In this document: piece after piece, positions 33,045 through 40,765 of the stretch | Layout of the letters: each line of letters starts with the position of its first letter | How positions within the stretch are numbered: the first letter of the stretch is position 1 | Origin: Pseudomonadota bacterium | GTDB lineage: Bacteria > Myxococcota_A > UBA796 > SXON01 | Direction: 5' to 3' | Assembly: GCA_030685065.1 (NCBI GenBank) | Contig: JAUXQH010000104.1 | Coordinates: 1-44,318 of the forward strand | DNA: 44,318 nt | Position numbers and translations under genes: made by a program | The notes under the pieces: model-generated | Told to the model about the DNA's origin: nothing | Seen by the model: the letters and a program-made list of their open reading frames with translations, nothing else | Databases searched by the model: none

Positions 33045-33066
33045 CCCCCGGGAGGTCGCGCTACCC
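33039..33066. terminator. Hairpin shared by two convergent stop codons
   Basis: GGGTAGC (33039-33045) and GCTACCC (33060-33066) form a 7-bp stem with a 14-base loop. The arms contain the TAG stops of both convergent genes. A bidirectional termination role is inferred from placement; there is no T-run. Confidence 0.35.
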
Positions 33067-33690
33067 GCGGGTGACGCCCGCCACGGGGGCCTCGACCCGC
33101 ACCGGAAACCCCTGCTTGTCGTGGATGACGACGAACACCATGTCTCCGCGCTGCTCAATCACCTCTCCGCGCACGCCCGGCCCCACGGCGACGCTCCCGG
33201 CGAGCGCATCGGCGGGGAGCTTCACGCGGGTGCCCGGCACCATGCCCGGTGGCGGCCGCACCGGAATGTTCACCGACTGGAACACGCCCACGCCGCCCGA
33301 GAGCGACCACGCCTGCGCGAAGCCCTGCTCGCGGAGCCAGTGGGCGACCCCGAACGAGCGCGCTCCGGCCGCGCAGTAGATCGTGATCGGGCGGTCGCGC
33401 GGCAGCTCGTCGAGGTGGTGTGGCACGAGATCCATCGGGAGGAGCATGGCGCCCTCGGCGACGCCGCTCGCCAGCTCTCCCGGCTCGCGGATGTCGAGGA
33501 GGAGCGAGCCCGGGATCGGAAGCTCGACCTCGAGCTCAGGCCCTTCGGGCTCCGGCTCGGAGGGCGCCGGGGAGGGCGCAGGGGTGGCGCGCGCCGGGGC
33601 GCGGGCAGAGGGGGCTTCGGGTCGGGTGAGGGCCGAGCCGGAGGTGACGCGGGCGAGCACCTTCTTGACGAGCGAGCCGAGGCGGCCCAT
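33061..33690 (-). CDS. Rhodanese-domain protein
   Basis: This 209-aa protein starts at ATG 33690, sharing one base with the stop of the radical SAM gene (TGATG). It has a Pro/Ala-rich linker (about residues 23-50), a rhodanese domain at 52-145 with an intact active-site loop CAAGARS (catalytic C106), and a C-terminal beta-rich tail (VRGEVIEQRGDMVFVVI). It may carry a persulfide. Coupling to a radical SAM enzyme raises the possibility of sulfur supply, but this is inference. No signal peptide. Confidence 0.87.
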   Translation of the reverse strand: MGRLGSLVKKVLARVTSGSALTRPEAPSARAPARATPAPSPAPSEPEPEGPELEVELPIPGSLLLDIREPGELASGVAEGAMLLPMDLVPHHLDELPRDRPITIYCAAGARSFGVAHWLREQGFAQAWSLSGGVGVFQSVNIPVRPPPGMVPGTRVKLPADALAGSVAVGPGVRGEVIEQRGDMVFVVIHDKQGFPVRVEAPVAGVTRG

Positions 33691-35258
33691 CAGGTCGTGA
33701 TCACCCGGTCGAAGGACATCCACCGCCGCAGCAGGGTCTTCGTCATCTCGCCGTTGACCGCCATGCTCGCCGCGGTGGTGCCCATCTTCACGTAGTTCGC
33801 GGCATGCGCCGCCTGGATGATGGGCCACGGGTGCTTCTTGAGGAACTTCGACTTCGAGAGGGGCTTGAGCGCCGCGCGGGGCACGAACGGCTTGGACAGG
33901 AGCTGGGTGAGCGCGATCCAGAACGTGTCTTCCACCGGGCGCGGAAACTCGAGGTTGATCCGGTGCTGGTAGAAGGTCTTGGTCGCGGTGCCCTCGATGT
34001 CGTACTCGCTGATGAGGCCCGACTCGATGAGCTTGTGGTTCAGCTCCGAGCCCGGGAACACCGTCATCGAGAACAGGTACAGATCGAACGGGTGGGGGAA
34101 CTGCGAGATCATGTCGAACAGCTTCGCCTTGTCCTCGTCGGTCGAGACAGGGTCATCGAAGATGAGCTGGAAGTGGCCCTTGATCCCGAGCTTGTGGAAC
34201 AGGTTGGCGATGTCGCCGATGGTGTTGTTCTTCACGCGGCGGTCGTACAGGTGGCCGGTGACGCGCTCGGAGGACTGCACGCCCATGTAGACGTTGACCA
34301 GGCCCGCGTCGCGCAGACGCGTCATGCGGTCCTCGTTGACCAGCTTCGGCTCGATGAAGACCTCGAACGGCAGGCCTACGTCGCGCGGGTAGCGCTCGCA
34401 GAAGTCGTCCAGCCAGTCGGCCTGGAAGTTGAACACCTCGTCGTCGAAGCGGATGCGCTTGAAGCCCCAGTGCGCGCGGGCCTGCTTGATCTCCTCGACC
34501 ATGGACGCCGGCGACCGCACGCGAAACCACTTCTGGCCCGGGTACACGTCGCGCTTGTAGGTCGAGTTGTAGCAGTAGCTGCACTTGTAGATGCAGCCGC
34601 GACTGCCCATCATCTGGAACACCGGGTCCCCGTGCATCGGGTCGCCCTTGCTGATGTTCTTGCCCCAGATGAAGTACTTGTGATCGTGCGTCGTGTAGTC
34701 GCGGTACTGCAGGGTGTCGAGGTTCTCGATCAGGGGGCGCAGCTTGTTCTTGCGGACGCCGTCCTCTCCGAGCTGGAACATCATGTTCCCGGTCTCGTAG
34801 AGCTGGTCCCCCGAGAGCAGGCGGTTGGCGAACTCGAGCAGGGCGAGCTCGCCCTCGCCCTGGAGCACCATGTCGGCGTCCTGCACGCAGGTGCTGCCGA
34901 CCAGGGTGGGGTGCATGCCGCCCCAGAGCACGGCGAGATCCAACGTCTCGTGGATGTGCTCGGTGAGGATGCGCGCGGCGTTGTAGTAGGCGCTCGCCCG
35001 GATGGAGATGCAGACCACGTCGAGCTGCTCTTCCTTGATCACCTTGATCAGGCTGTCGAGCTCTACGTCCTTCGCGGGGTCGAGGTGGTTCGAGATCCAG
35101 TCCTTGAAGTAGATCTCGGCGACGTGGTGCCCCGCGTGGCGCAGGGTGCCCGCGAGGATGCGCACCGCGTTGTTCTCCACGTCGTACATGGACACGATGC
35201 CGATGCGCGGCCCGCGGCCCTGAGTGCGGGACACGAGGCGGTCGATGCGGTCGTTCAT
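33690..35258 (-). CDS. B12-binding-domain radical SAM protein
   Basis: This 522-aa protein has a complete cobalamin-binding domain (residues about 18-145, with GIVSMYDVENNAVRI and LWGGMHPTL) followed by a radical SAM core with GCIYKCSYC (C222, C226, C229). The segment RIRFDDEVF and later GIKGHFQLIFDD follow the order of B12-dependent radical SAM enzymes. The C-terminal 120 residues carry KPFVPRAALKPLSKSKFLKKH and resemble the end of hopanoid or lipid-modifying members only vaguely. The substrate is unknown. It is translationally coupled to the rhodanese gene. The 211 bases upstream, shared with the divergent transporter gene, show no clear operator. Confidence 0.92.
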   Translation of the reverse strand: MNDRIDRLVSRTQGRGPRIGIVSMYDVENNAVRILAGTLRHAGHHVAEIYFKDWISNHLDPAKDVELDSLIKVIKEEQLDVVCISIRASAYYNAARILTEHIHETLDLAVLWGGMHPTLVGSTCVQDADMVLQGEGELALLEFANRLLSGDQLYETGNMMFQLGEDGVRKNKLRPLIENLDTLQYRDYTTHDHKYFIWGKNISKGDPMHGDPVFQMMGSRGCIYKCSYCYNSTYKRDVYPGQKWFRVRSPASMVEEIKQARAHWGFKRIRFDDEVFNFQADWLDDFCERYPRDVGLPFEVFIEPKLVNEDRMTRLRDAGLVNVYMGVQSSERVTGHLYDRRVKNNTIGDIANLFHKLGIKGHFQLIFDDPVSTDEDKAKLFDMISQFPHPFDLYLFSMTVFPGSELNHKLIESGLISEYDIEGTATKTFYQHRINLEFPRPVEDTFWIALTQLLSKPFVPRAALKPLSKSKFLKKHPWPIIQAAHAANYVKMGTTAASMAVNGEMTKTLLRRWMSFDRVITT

Positions 35259-35469
35259 GGGCGTGCCATCCTGCGGGACGAAGAGAGGAAGCAGCGTAGC
35301 ATCCGACCCGAGCGGAGCGATACGGCGGAGCTGTCGGCCGGGCTACACAAGATGGGAGTCGACGCCAAGCAACGCACGTCCCCGGCACGCCGAGGGATCC
35401 TGGGTGAGGGCCGTGCCCTCGTCGCCTTGAACGTGGTACGGTCCGCCGCCGTTCACGCCTCGAGGTTGT

Positions 35470-36903
35470 ATGGACCCGTCCGCCCTGCCCGTCCCCATGA
35501 CCGCCTTCGAGCGGCGCTTCGGTCATCCTCCGGGGCTGTACGTCCTGTTCTTCACCGAGATGTGGGAGCGCTTCTCCTACTACGGCATGCGCGGGCTGCT
35601 GAAGCTCTACATGGTGAACTACCTGTTCGTCGGCACGCGCCAGATCCTTCAGGGCGGGGACGCGCGCGAGGCGGGCGATCCGTCCGCGGTGATGGGCTGG
35701 ACGACCATCCAGGGCTTCCTCCCGGCGGACGCGTCGATCCAGGGCCAGGCCTCGGTCATCTACGGCTGGTACACCGGCCTCGTGTACATGACCCCGCTCC
35801 TCGGCGGGCTCATCGCCGACCGCTACCTGGGCCAGCGCCGGACCGTCGTCGTCGGCGGCATCCTCATGGCGCTCGGCCACTTCGTGATGGCGTTCGAGAA
35901 CCAGTTCTTCTTCGCGCTGCTGCTCCTCATCCTCGGGAACGGCGCGTTCAAGCCGAACATCTCCACCCAGGTCGGGAACCTCTACCAGCCCGGCGATCCC
36001 CGCCGCGACGGCGCCTTCACGATCTTCTACATGGGGATCAACCTCGGCGCGTTCCTCACGAACTTCATCTGCGGCACGCTCGCCGCGGTCTACGGCTGGC
36101 ACTACGGCTTCGCCGCCGCGGGTGTCGGCATGGTGCTCGGCCTCATCATCTACATGTCCGGGCAGCGCTTCCTCGCCCCCGACAACCGGATGAAGAAGGC
36201 CGCCGCGCACGAGGTGGCCAAGGAGCCGATGACGCCCGACGAGTGGCGTCGCGTGGGCGCCCTGGTGGTCCTGTGCGCCCTGAACATCGTGTTCTGGGGC
36301 GTGTACGAGCAGCAGGGCAACACGATGCAGACCTGGGCGGACGAGCAGACGATCTGGCCGAACATCCTCGGTATCCAGGTCCGCAGCACGTGGTTCCAGT
36401 CCTTCAATCCCTTCTGCATTTTCCTGCTCGCCCCCGTGCTCGACATCTTCTGGCGCTGGCAGAACCGCCGCGGCTCCGAGCCCTCGAGCGTGAGCAAGAT
36501 GGCGATCGGCTCGGTCATCCTGGGCTTGTCGTTCATCGTGATGGTGGTCGGCGCGAACGTCGTGGGGGATGGGCAGGGCAGCATGTTCTGGCCGCTCTTC
36601 TGCACGTTGCTCCTGACCGTGGGCGAGCTCTACCTCTCCCCGATCGGGCTCTCGCTCGTCACCAAGGTCTCTCCCATCCGCATCGTGTCGATGATGATGG
36701 GCATGTGGTTCCTGTCGAGCTTCTTCGGCGGGCTCCTCTCGGGCTACCTCGGCGTGCTCTACGACCAGATCCCGAAGGAGAGCTTCTTCCTGCTCCTCAC
36801 CGGGCTCGGCCTCGCCACCGGCGCCGCGATGTGGGCCTTCAACAAGCCCCTCAAGCGCGCGCTCGGCGGCACCCAGGCCACCGCGGAGAAGGTCGCCCTG
36901 TAG
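35470..36903 (+). CDS. POT/PTR-family proton-coupled peptide transporter
   Basis: This 477-aa membrane protein carries the family signatures: the ExxERF motif in EMWERFSYYGMRG (residues about 30-42) and the second signature around GNGAFKPNISTQVGNLY, plus FYMGINLGAF. About a dozen or more hydrophobic segments are evident. It imports di- and tripeptides with protons across the inner membrane. The start is ATG 35470. It is divergent from the radical SAM gene and followed 46 bases later by the flavoprotein gene. Confidence 0.94.
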   Translation: MDPSALPVPMTAFERRFGHPPGLYVLFFTEMWERFSYYGMRGLLKLYMVNYLFVGTRQILQGGDAREAGDPSAVMGWTTIQGFLPADASIQGQASVIYGWYTGLVYMTPLLGGLIADRYLGQRRTVVVGGILMALGHFVMAFENQFFFALLLLILGNGAFKPNISTQVGNLYQPGDPRRDGAFTIFYMGINLGAFLTNFICGTLAAVYGWHYGFAAAGVGMVLGLIIYMSGQRFLAPDNRMKKAAAHEVAKEPMTPDEWRRVGALVVLCALNIVFWGVYEQQGNTMQTWADEQTIWPNILGIQVRSTWFQSFNPFCIFLLAPVLDIFWRWQNRRGSEPSSVSKMAIGSVILGLSFIVMVVGANVVGDGQGSMFWPLFCTLLLTVGELYLSPIGLSLVTKVSPIRIVSMMMGMWFLSSFFGGLLSGYLGVLYDQIPKESFFLLLTGLGLATGAAMWAFNKPLKRALGGTQATAEKVAL

Positions 36904-36949
36904 CCCTGCTCGCCGGTGTCCAGGGTCCACCCTACCCGGCGCGGCGCCG

Positions 36950-38377
36950 ATGGGGCAGAATGGCGCGTCGAACGCACCCGAGGTTGTCTTGAGCAAGCCC
37001 TCCGTCTTTAGCGCCCCGGTCGTCGTCGTGGGCGGCGGTGTCGCCGGCCTCGTGACCGCGCACCTGCTCGCTGAGCACGGCGCCGAGGTGGTCGTCGTCG
37101 AGAAGTTCGAGCGCGTGGGAGGGCTCGCGCGCTCCTACGAGTACGAGGGCTTCGTGTTCGACTGCGGGCCGCACCGCTTCCACACCGAGAACCCGAACAT
37201 CAAGGCCTACCTCGACCGCGTGCTGGGGGACGAGGTCGCGGTGTTCCCGCGCAAGTCCGAGGTCTACTTCGAGGGCAGCTACTACCGCTGGCCGCTCCAC
37301 CCCAAGAACCTCGTCCAGCTGCCGCCCGCGCTCGCGATGAAGTCGGCCGTCGACCTCGCGATCAACGGCATGAAGACGTACGACGGCAACAGCTTCGAGG
37401 ACTACGTCCTCCGGCAGTACGGCCCGACCCTCTACGAGAACTTCTTCAAGGGCTACTCGATCAAGTTCATGGGGATCCACCCCAAGGACACCCACCCGGA
37501 CTGGGCAAAGGTCGGCCTCAACCGCGCGATCATCGACGACAAGCTGCAGATGCAGAACCTGTCGCAGCTCGCCAAGTCGACCTTCCTCCAGTTCAACAAG
37601 GCCGAGATCGACTTCACCTACCCGAAGACCGGCATGCAGCTGGCCTGGGACAAGGTGCGCGTCCTGCTCGAGAAGAACGGGGGCCGCGTCGTCACCAGCG
37701 AAGGCGCACGGCTCATCGGAGGAAACGGCAAGATCGACGCGGTGGAGTTCGGCAACGAGCGCATCGAGCCGAGCCTCGTGGTGTGGACGGCCCCCATCAC
37801 CCTCGCGTGCAGCCAGCTCGGCCTCGAGAAGCCCGACCTGCCCTACTTGTCGACGCTGTTCTACAACGTGCTGCTCCGCGGTGACGTGCCGCGGAACTAC
37901 CAGTGGTGCTACTACGGCGCGGACGACATCGTGTTCTCCCGGGCGTCCATCCCCCGTTACTTCTCGGAGGAGACGTGTCCGCCGGGCACCACCGGCGTCC
38001 AGCTCGAGGTGACCTGCCGCGAGGGGGACGAGCGCTGGCGCCACGCCGAGCGCCTCACCGACTGGGTCGTGAGCGACCTGGTCAAGGTGGGCCTGATCAA
38101 GTCGCGCCGGGACGTGCAGAACGTCTACGTCGAGCGCGTGCCGAACACCTACCCGATCTACCACAGCCGCTACCCGAAGGAGCTCGAGCGTACGCGCAAG
38201 GCGCTGTCCGCCTTCGAGAACCTGCACCTCGCCGGGCGCACGGGCATGTTCTGGTACAACAACATGGACCACTCGATGGAGAACGCGATGCAGCTCTCCA
38301 AGCGTCTGCTGCGTGACTCGGGTCACGACGACGCGGAAGAGGCGCTCCTCGCCAAGGGGGTCCTCAAGGCGGGGTAG
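36950..38377 (+). CDS. FAD-dependent oxidoreductase (UGM / protoporphyrinogen oxidase-like)
   Basis: This 475-aa protein has the dinucleotide-binding fold VVVVGGGVAGL with VVEKFERVGGLARS (residues 24-62), FDCGPHRFHTENP as in UDP-galactopyranose mutase and protoporphyrinogen-oxidase relatives, and the late FAD-contacting LHLAGRTGMFWYNNM. About 20 residues precede the fold, so the true start may be later than ATG 36950. It may act in sugar or polyisoprenoid metabolism; the substrate is not readable from sequence. Convergent with the barrel protein gene. Confidence 0.85.
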   Translation: MGQNGASNAPEVVLSKPSVFSAPVVVVGGGVAGLVTAHLLAEHGAEVVVVEKFERVGGLARSYEYEGFVFDCGPHRFHTENPNIKAYLDRVLGDEVAVFPRKSEVYFEGSYYRWPLHPKNLVQLPPALAMKSAVDLAINGMKTYDGNSFEDYVLRQYGPTLYENFFKGYSIKFMGIHPKDTHPDWAKVGLNRAIIDDKLQMQNLSQLAKSTFLQFNKAEIDFTYPKTGMQLAWDKVRVLLEKNGGRVVTSEGARLIGGNGKIDAVEFGNERIEPSLVVWTAPITLACSQLGLEKPDLPYLSTLFYNVLLRGDVPRNYQWCYYGADDIVFSRASIPRYFSEETCPPGTTGVQLEVTCREGDERWRHAERLTDWVVSDLVKVGLIKSRRDVQNVYVERVPNTYPIYHSRYPKELERTRKALSAFENLHLAGRTGMFWYNNMDHSMENAMQLSKRLLRDSGHDDAEEALLAKGVLKAG

Positions 38378-38399
38378 CCAGAACGCCCGCTCGCGGTGA

Positions 38400-39314
38400 T
38401 TAGAAATTCACCCGAAGGTCGAGGGCATGCCAGTTCCGCTCCGGGGCGTCCAGCCGGACCTTGATGCCGTAGTCGAGCGTGGCCTTGTCGCTCACGAGGC
38501 CGATGCCGGCGTGGGCATTGTGCGCGCCAGCCTCCATCGACCAGCCCCCGCGCACGGCGAGCCAGGTGGTGGCCGAGATGTCGGCGCCCGCGCGCCAGGC
38601 GAAGGTCTCGATGTCCAGGCCGTCCGCGATGGGCGCGACCACGTCGGCCTCGATGCCGAGGTACGGGCCCGGGTCGAACCGCAGGCCCAGGTCGACTTCG
38701 CGCGTGGTGCGCGTGTCCGACGTGGTGAGCAGGTTGCGCGCCGCCGCGGCCACGGTGAGGGAGGGCAACGGGCGCCCAGCCACGGAGAAGCCGAAGTTGA
38801 AGGCGGTACCCTTGCCGCTGAGCTCCGCGTCCCACCAGTCGAACCGGGTGTGGACCGCCAGGGAAAGCCGCCGCTCCAGGAACGGCAAGGCCGCGCCGAG
38901 GTGCACCCGATGGGCGCTGGTGGGGTTGCCGAGCGCGTCATCCGCGACCGGGGCCCAGCCCGGGAGGTCCGCGCCCGTGGGTGGAACGTCATCCACCCGC
39001 CAGCGGTAGCCCGCGCCGAGCGCCACGGGGGACGTGCGCGAGTCGACCGCGCCGCTCCGCGCGAGGAACCGAGCGTCGGGACCGAGCTCCGCGCCGCCGT
39101 ACACGCTGTACGCGGGGACGAGGGAGACGGAGGCGAGGTTCAGCTCCTCCCCCGACACGTCCGCGCCGTCCGCCCGGCCCACACCGCCGCGGCCGAGGGA
39201 TCGCGCCCCCATCTCGTCGACCGGGACGGGCGCCGCCTGCGCGGATCCCGCCAGGAAGCCGACCAGGGCGACGCCCACCGTCACCTTCGAGAGCGTAGGC
39301 TTGCCGATCCGCAT
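38400..39314 (-). CDS. PorV/TraF-like outer-membrane beta-barrel protein
   Basis: This 304-aa protein is predicted from ATG 39314, giving a normal signal peptide (MRIGKPTLSKVTVGVALVGFL ending SAQAAP). The mature start MGARSLGRGGVGRA is the usual beginning of PorV/UPF0164-type barrels, followed by many amphipathic strands (LGAGYRWRV, LSLAVHTRFDWW, GIEADVV, WLAVRGGWSME) and a terminal aromatic strand (HALDLRVNF). An ATG at 39347 would place the start inside the predicted promoter. Function likely in transport or secretion at the outer membrane. Confidence 0.75.
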   Translation of the reverse strand: MRIGKPTLSKVTVGVALVGFLAGSAQAAPVPVDEMGARSLGRGGVGRADGADVSGEELNLASVSLVPAYSVYGGAELGPDARFLARSGAVDSRTSPVALGAGYRWRVDDVPPTGADLPGWAPVADDALGNPTSAHRVHLGAALPFLERRLSLAVHTRFDWWDAELSGKGTAFNFGFSVAGRPLPSLTVAAAARNLLTTSDTRTTREVDLGLRFDPGPYLGIEADVVAPIADGLDIETFAWRAGADISATTWLAVRGGWSMEAGAHNAHAGIGLVSDKATLDYGIKVRLDAPERNWHALDLRVNF

Positions 39315-39323
39315 ATCGGGCAC

Positions 39324-39351
39324 TACTATAATCCGCTTTCCGGGCATGCAA
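39324..39351 (-). promoter_or_regulatory. Sigma70-like promoter for the barrel protein
   Basis: On the minus strand TTGCAT (39351-39346) and TATAGT (39329-39324) are 16 bp apart, close to consensus spacing. The predicted start site falls about three bases before ATG 39314, so the message would be nearly leaderless. The plus strand reads TATAAT at 39327-39332 but lacks a well-spaced -35. Confidence 0.4.
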
Positions 39352-39528
39352 GCTCGGCATGGCCCCGCGGCCGCGTCCAGCGGCCAATGAGACGGTCATT
39401 TACAACTCCCGGCGGCCCGCGTAGGGCATGAACGACGGGGTACATGAGCGGGCAGGGTCAGGCGTGTCGGACGGTTCGGGCGGATCGGGCAAAGCGGGCA
39501 AACCCTGGGAACGGGGAATGGAGTCACG

Positions 39529-39894
39529 ATGGAACGAGACAGGTTGGATTTCTTTCGCACGCTGCTGCAGGATCGCCTGCGGGCGCTCCTCACCGAAGCC
39601 GGAGCGACCCTCGGCGACTTGACCGACGAGAAGGAGAACCTCGCGGACGCGATCGATCTCGCGTCGATGGAGTCCAACCGGGACTTCCAGCTCCGCATCC
39701 GTGACCGGGAGCGCGTGCTGATCCACAAGATCAAGGAGGCCCTCTCCCGCATCGACGACGGCGAGTACGGCACCTGCGTGGCCTGCGGCGGGGAGATCTC
39801 CGACAAGCGCCTCGTGGCCCGCCCCGTGGCGACGCACTGCATCGACTGCAAGACCGAGCTCGAACAGCTCGAGCGGTCCTCCCGAGACCTCTGA
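39529..39894 (+). CDS. dksA: DksA/TraR-family zinc-finger regulator
   Basis: This 121-aa protein has a coiled-coil N-terminus whose tip reads DAIDLA (D40, D43, A45), matching the DxxDxA residues that DksA inserts into the RNA polymerase secondary channel. The zinc finger is CVAC...CIDC (C83, C86, C104, C107). It likely works with ppGpp to tune rRNA and other promoters. Its stop shares a base with the galU start (TGATG). Upstream, 39395-39528 holds short G-rich repeats (GGGCGGATCGGGC at 39478-39490). Confidence 0.88.
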   Translation: MERDRLDFFRTLLQDRLRALLTEAGATLGDLTDEKENLADAIDLASMESNRDFQLRIRDRERVLIHKIKEALSRIDDGEYGTCVACGGEISDKRLVARPVATHCIDCKTELEQLERSSRDL

Positions 39895-40751
39895 TGGCGC
39901 GCAAGGCGGTGGTGCCCGCGGCTGGCCTCGGCACGCGCTTCCTTCCCGTGACCAAGGCGGTCCCGAAGGAGATGCTCCCGATCCTCGATCGCCCGTGCAT
40001 CGAGTACGTCTTGGCCGAGGCGGTCGAAGCGGGGTTTACCGACATCGTCCTGGTGACCTCCCGCGGCAAGTCCGCGATGGAGGACTACTTCGACCGTTCG
40101 CCGGCCCTCGAGGCCACCCTCGAGGCCGCCGGAAAGTCGGCGCTCCTCGGCGAGGTGCGTCGCGTCGCGCGCCTGGCCACCATCGTGACCGTGCGGCAGC
40201 AGGAACAGAAGGGCCTGGGCCACGCCGTGCTCGCGGCGGCGGCGGCCATCGGGGACGAGCCGTTCGCCGTGCTCCTCGGGGACGACATCATCGACGCGAG
40301 GGTGCCCGCCATCGGTCAGCTCGCCCGTGTCCACGCCGAGACCGGGGGCGCCGTGGTGGCCCTCCTCGACGTGCCTCGCGCCGATACCCGAAAGTACGGC
40401 ATCTGCGCGGGTGAGATGGAGTCTCCCAATCGCATGCGCGTGCACGCGATGGTGGAGAAGCCCGCGCCCGAGGTCGCCCCGTCGACCCTCTCGATCGTGG
40501 GGCGGTACATCCTGCCCGGCGAGATCTTCGAGATCCTCCGGAACACCCCGCCCGGGGCCGGCGGGGAGATCCAGCTCACCGACGCCCTCGCGGTCCTGGC
40601 CGCGCGTGGCGAGGTGCGTGGCGTGCTGTTCGAGGGGCGGCGCTTCGACACGGGCAACCCGCTCGGGCTGCTCGAGGCGACGCTGCACGAGGCTCTCCGG
40701 CGGCCCGAGTACGCCGAGGGCGCGCGGGCGCTGATCGCGCGCTACGCCTGA
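39894..40751 (+). CDS. galU: UTP-glucose-1-phosphate uridylyltransferase
   Basis: This 285-aa enzyme makes UDP-glucose for polysaccharides and envelope sugars. It shows VVPAAGLGTRFLPVTKAVPKEMLPI at the N-terminus, EQKGLGHAVLAA, VLLGDDIID, MVEKPAPEVAPS, and GEIQLTDAL. It is coupled to dksA by TGATG and followed 14 bases later by priA. The combination of sugar activation with a transcription regulator and a replication helicase has no evident logic beyond housekeeping. Confidence 0.95.
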   Translation: MARKAVVPAAGLGTRFLPVTKAVPKEMLPILDRPCIEYVLAEAVEAGFTDIVLVTSRGKSAMEDYFDRSPALEATLEAAGKSALLGEVRRVARLATIVTVRQQEQKGLGHAVLAAAAAIGDEPFAVLLGDDIIDARVPAIGQLARVHAETGGAVVALLDVPRADTRKYGICAGEMESPNRMRVHAMVEKPAPEVAPSTLSIVGRYILPGEIFEILRNTPPGAGGEIQLTDALAVLAARGEVRGVLFEGRRFDTGNPLGLLEATLHEALRRPEYAEGARALIARYA

Positions 40752-40765
40752 TCGACGGGGGCGGC

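Noticed and set aside
34153..36996. 947-codon minus-strand frame across the transporter and radical SAM genes
   Set aside because: It overlaps two well-supported genes on the same or opposite strand in another frame and has shadow composition.
39327..39332. Plus-strand TATAAT promoter before dksA
   Set aside because: The only -35-like hexamer (TTGCCG) is about 20 bp away, and the site lies some 200 bases from dksA; the minus-strand reading is better spaced.
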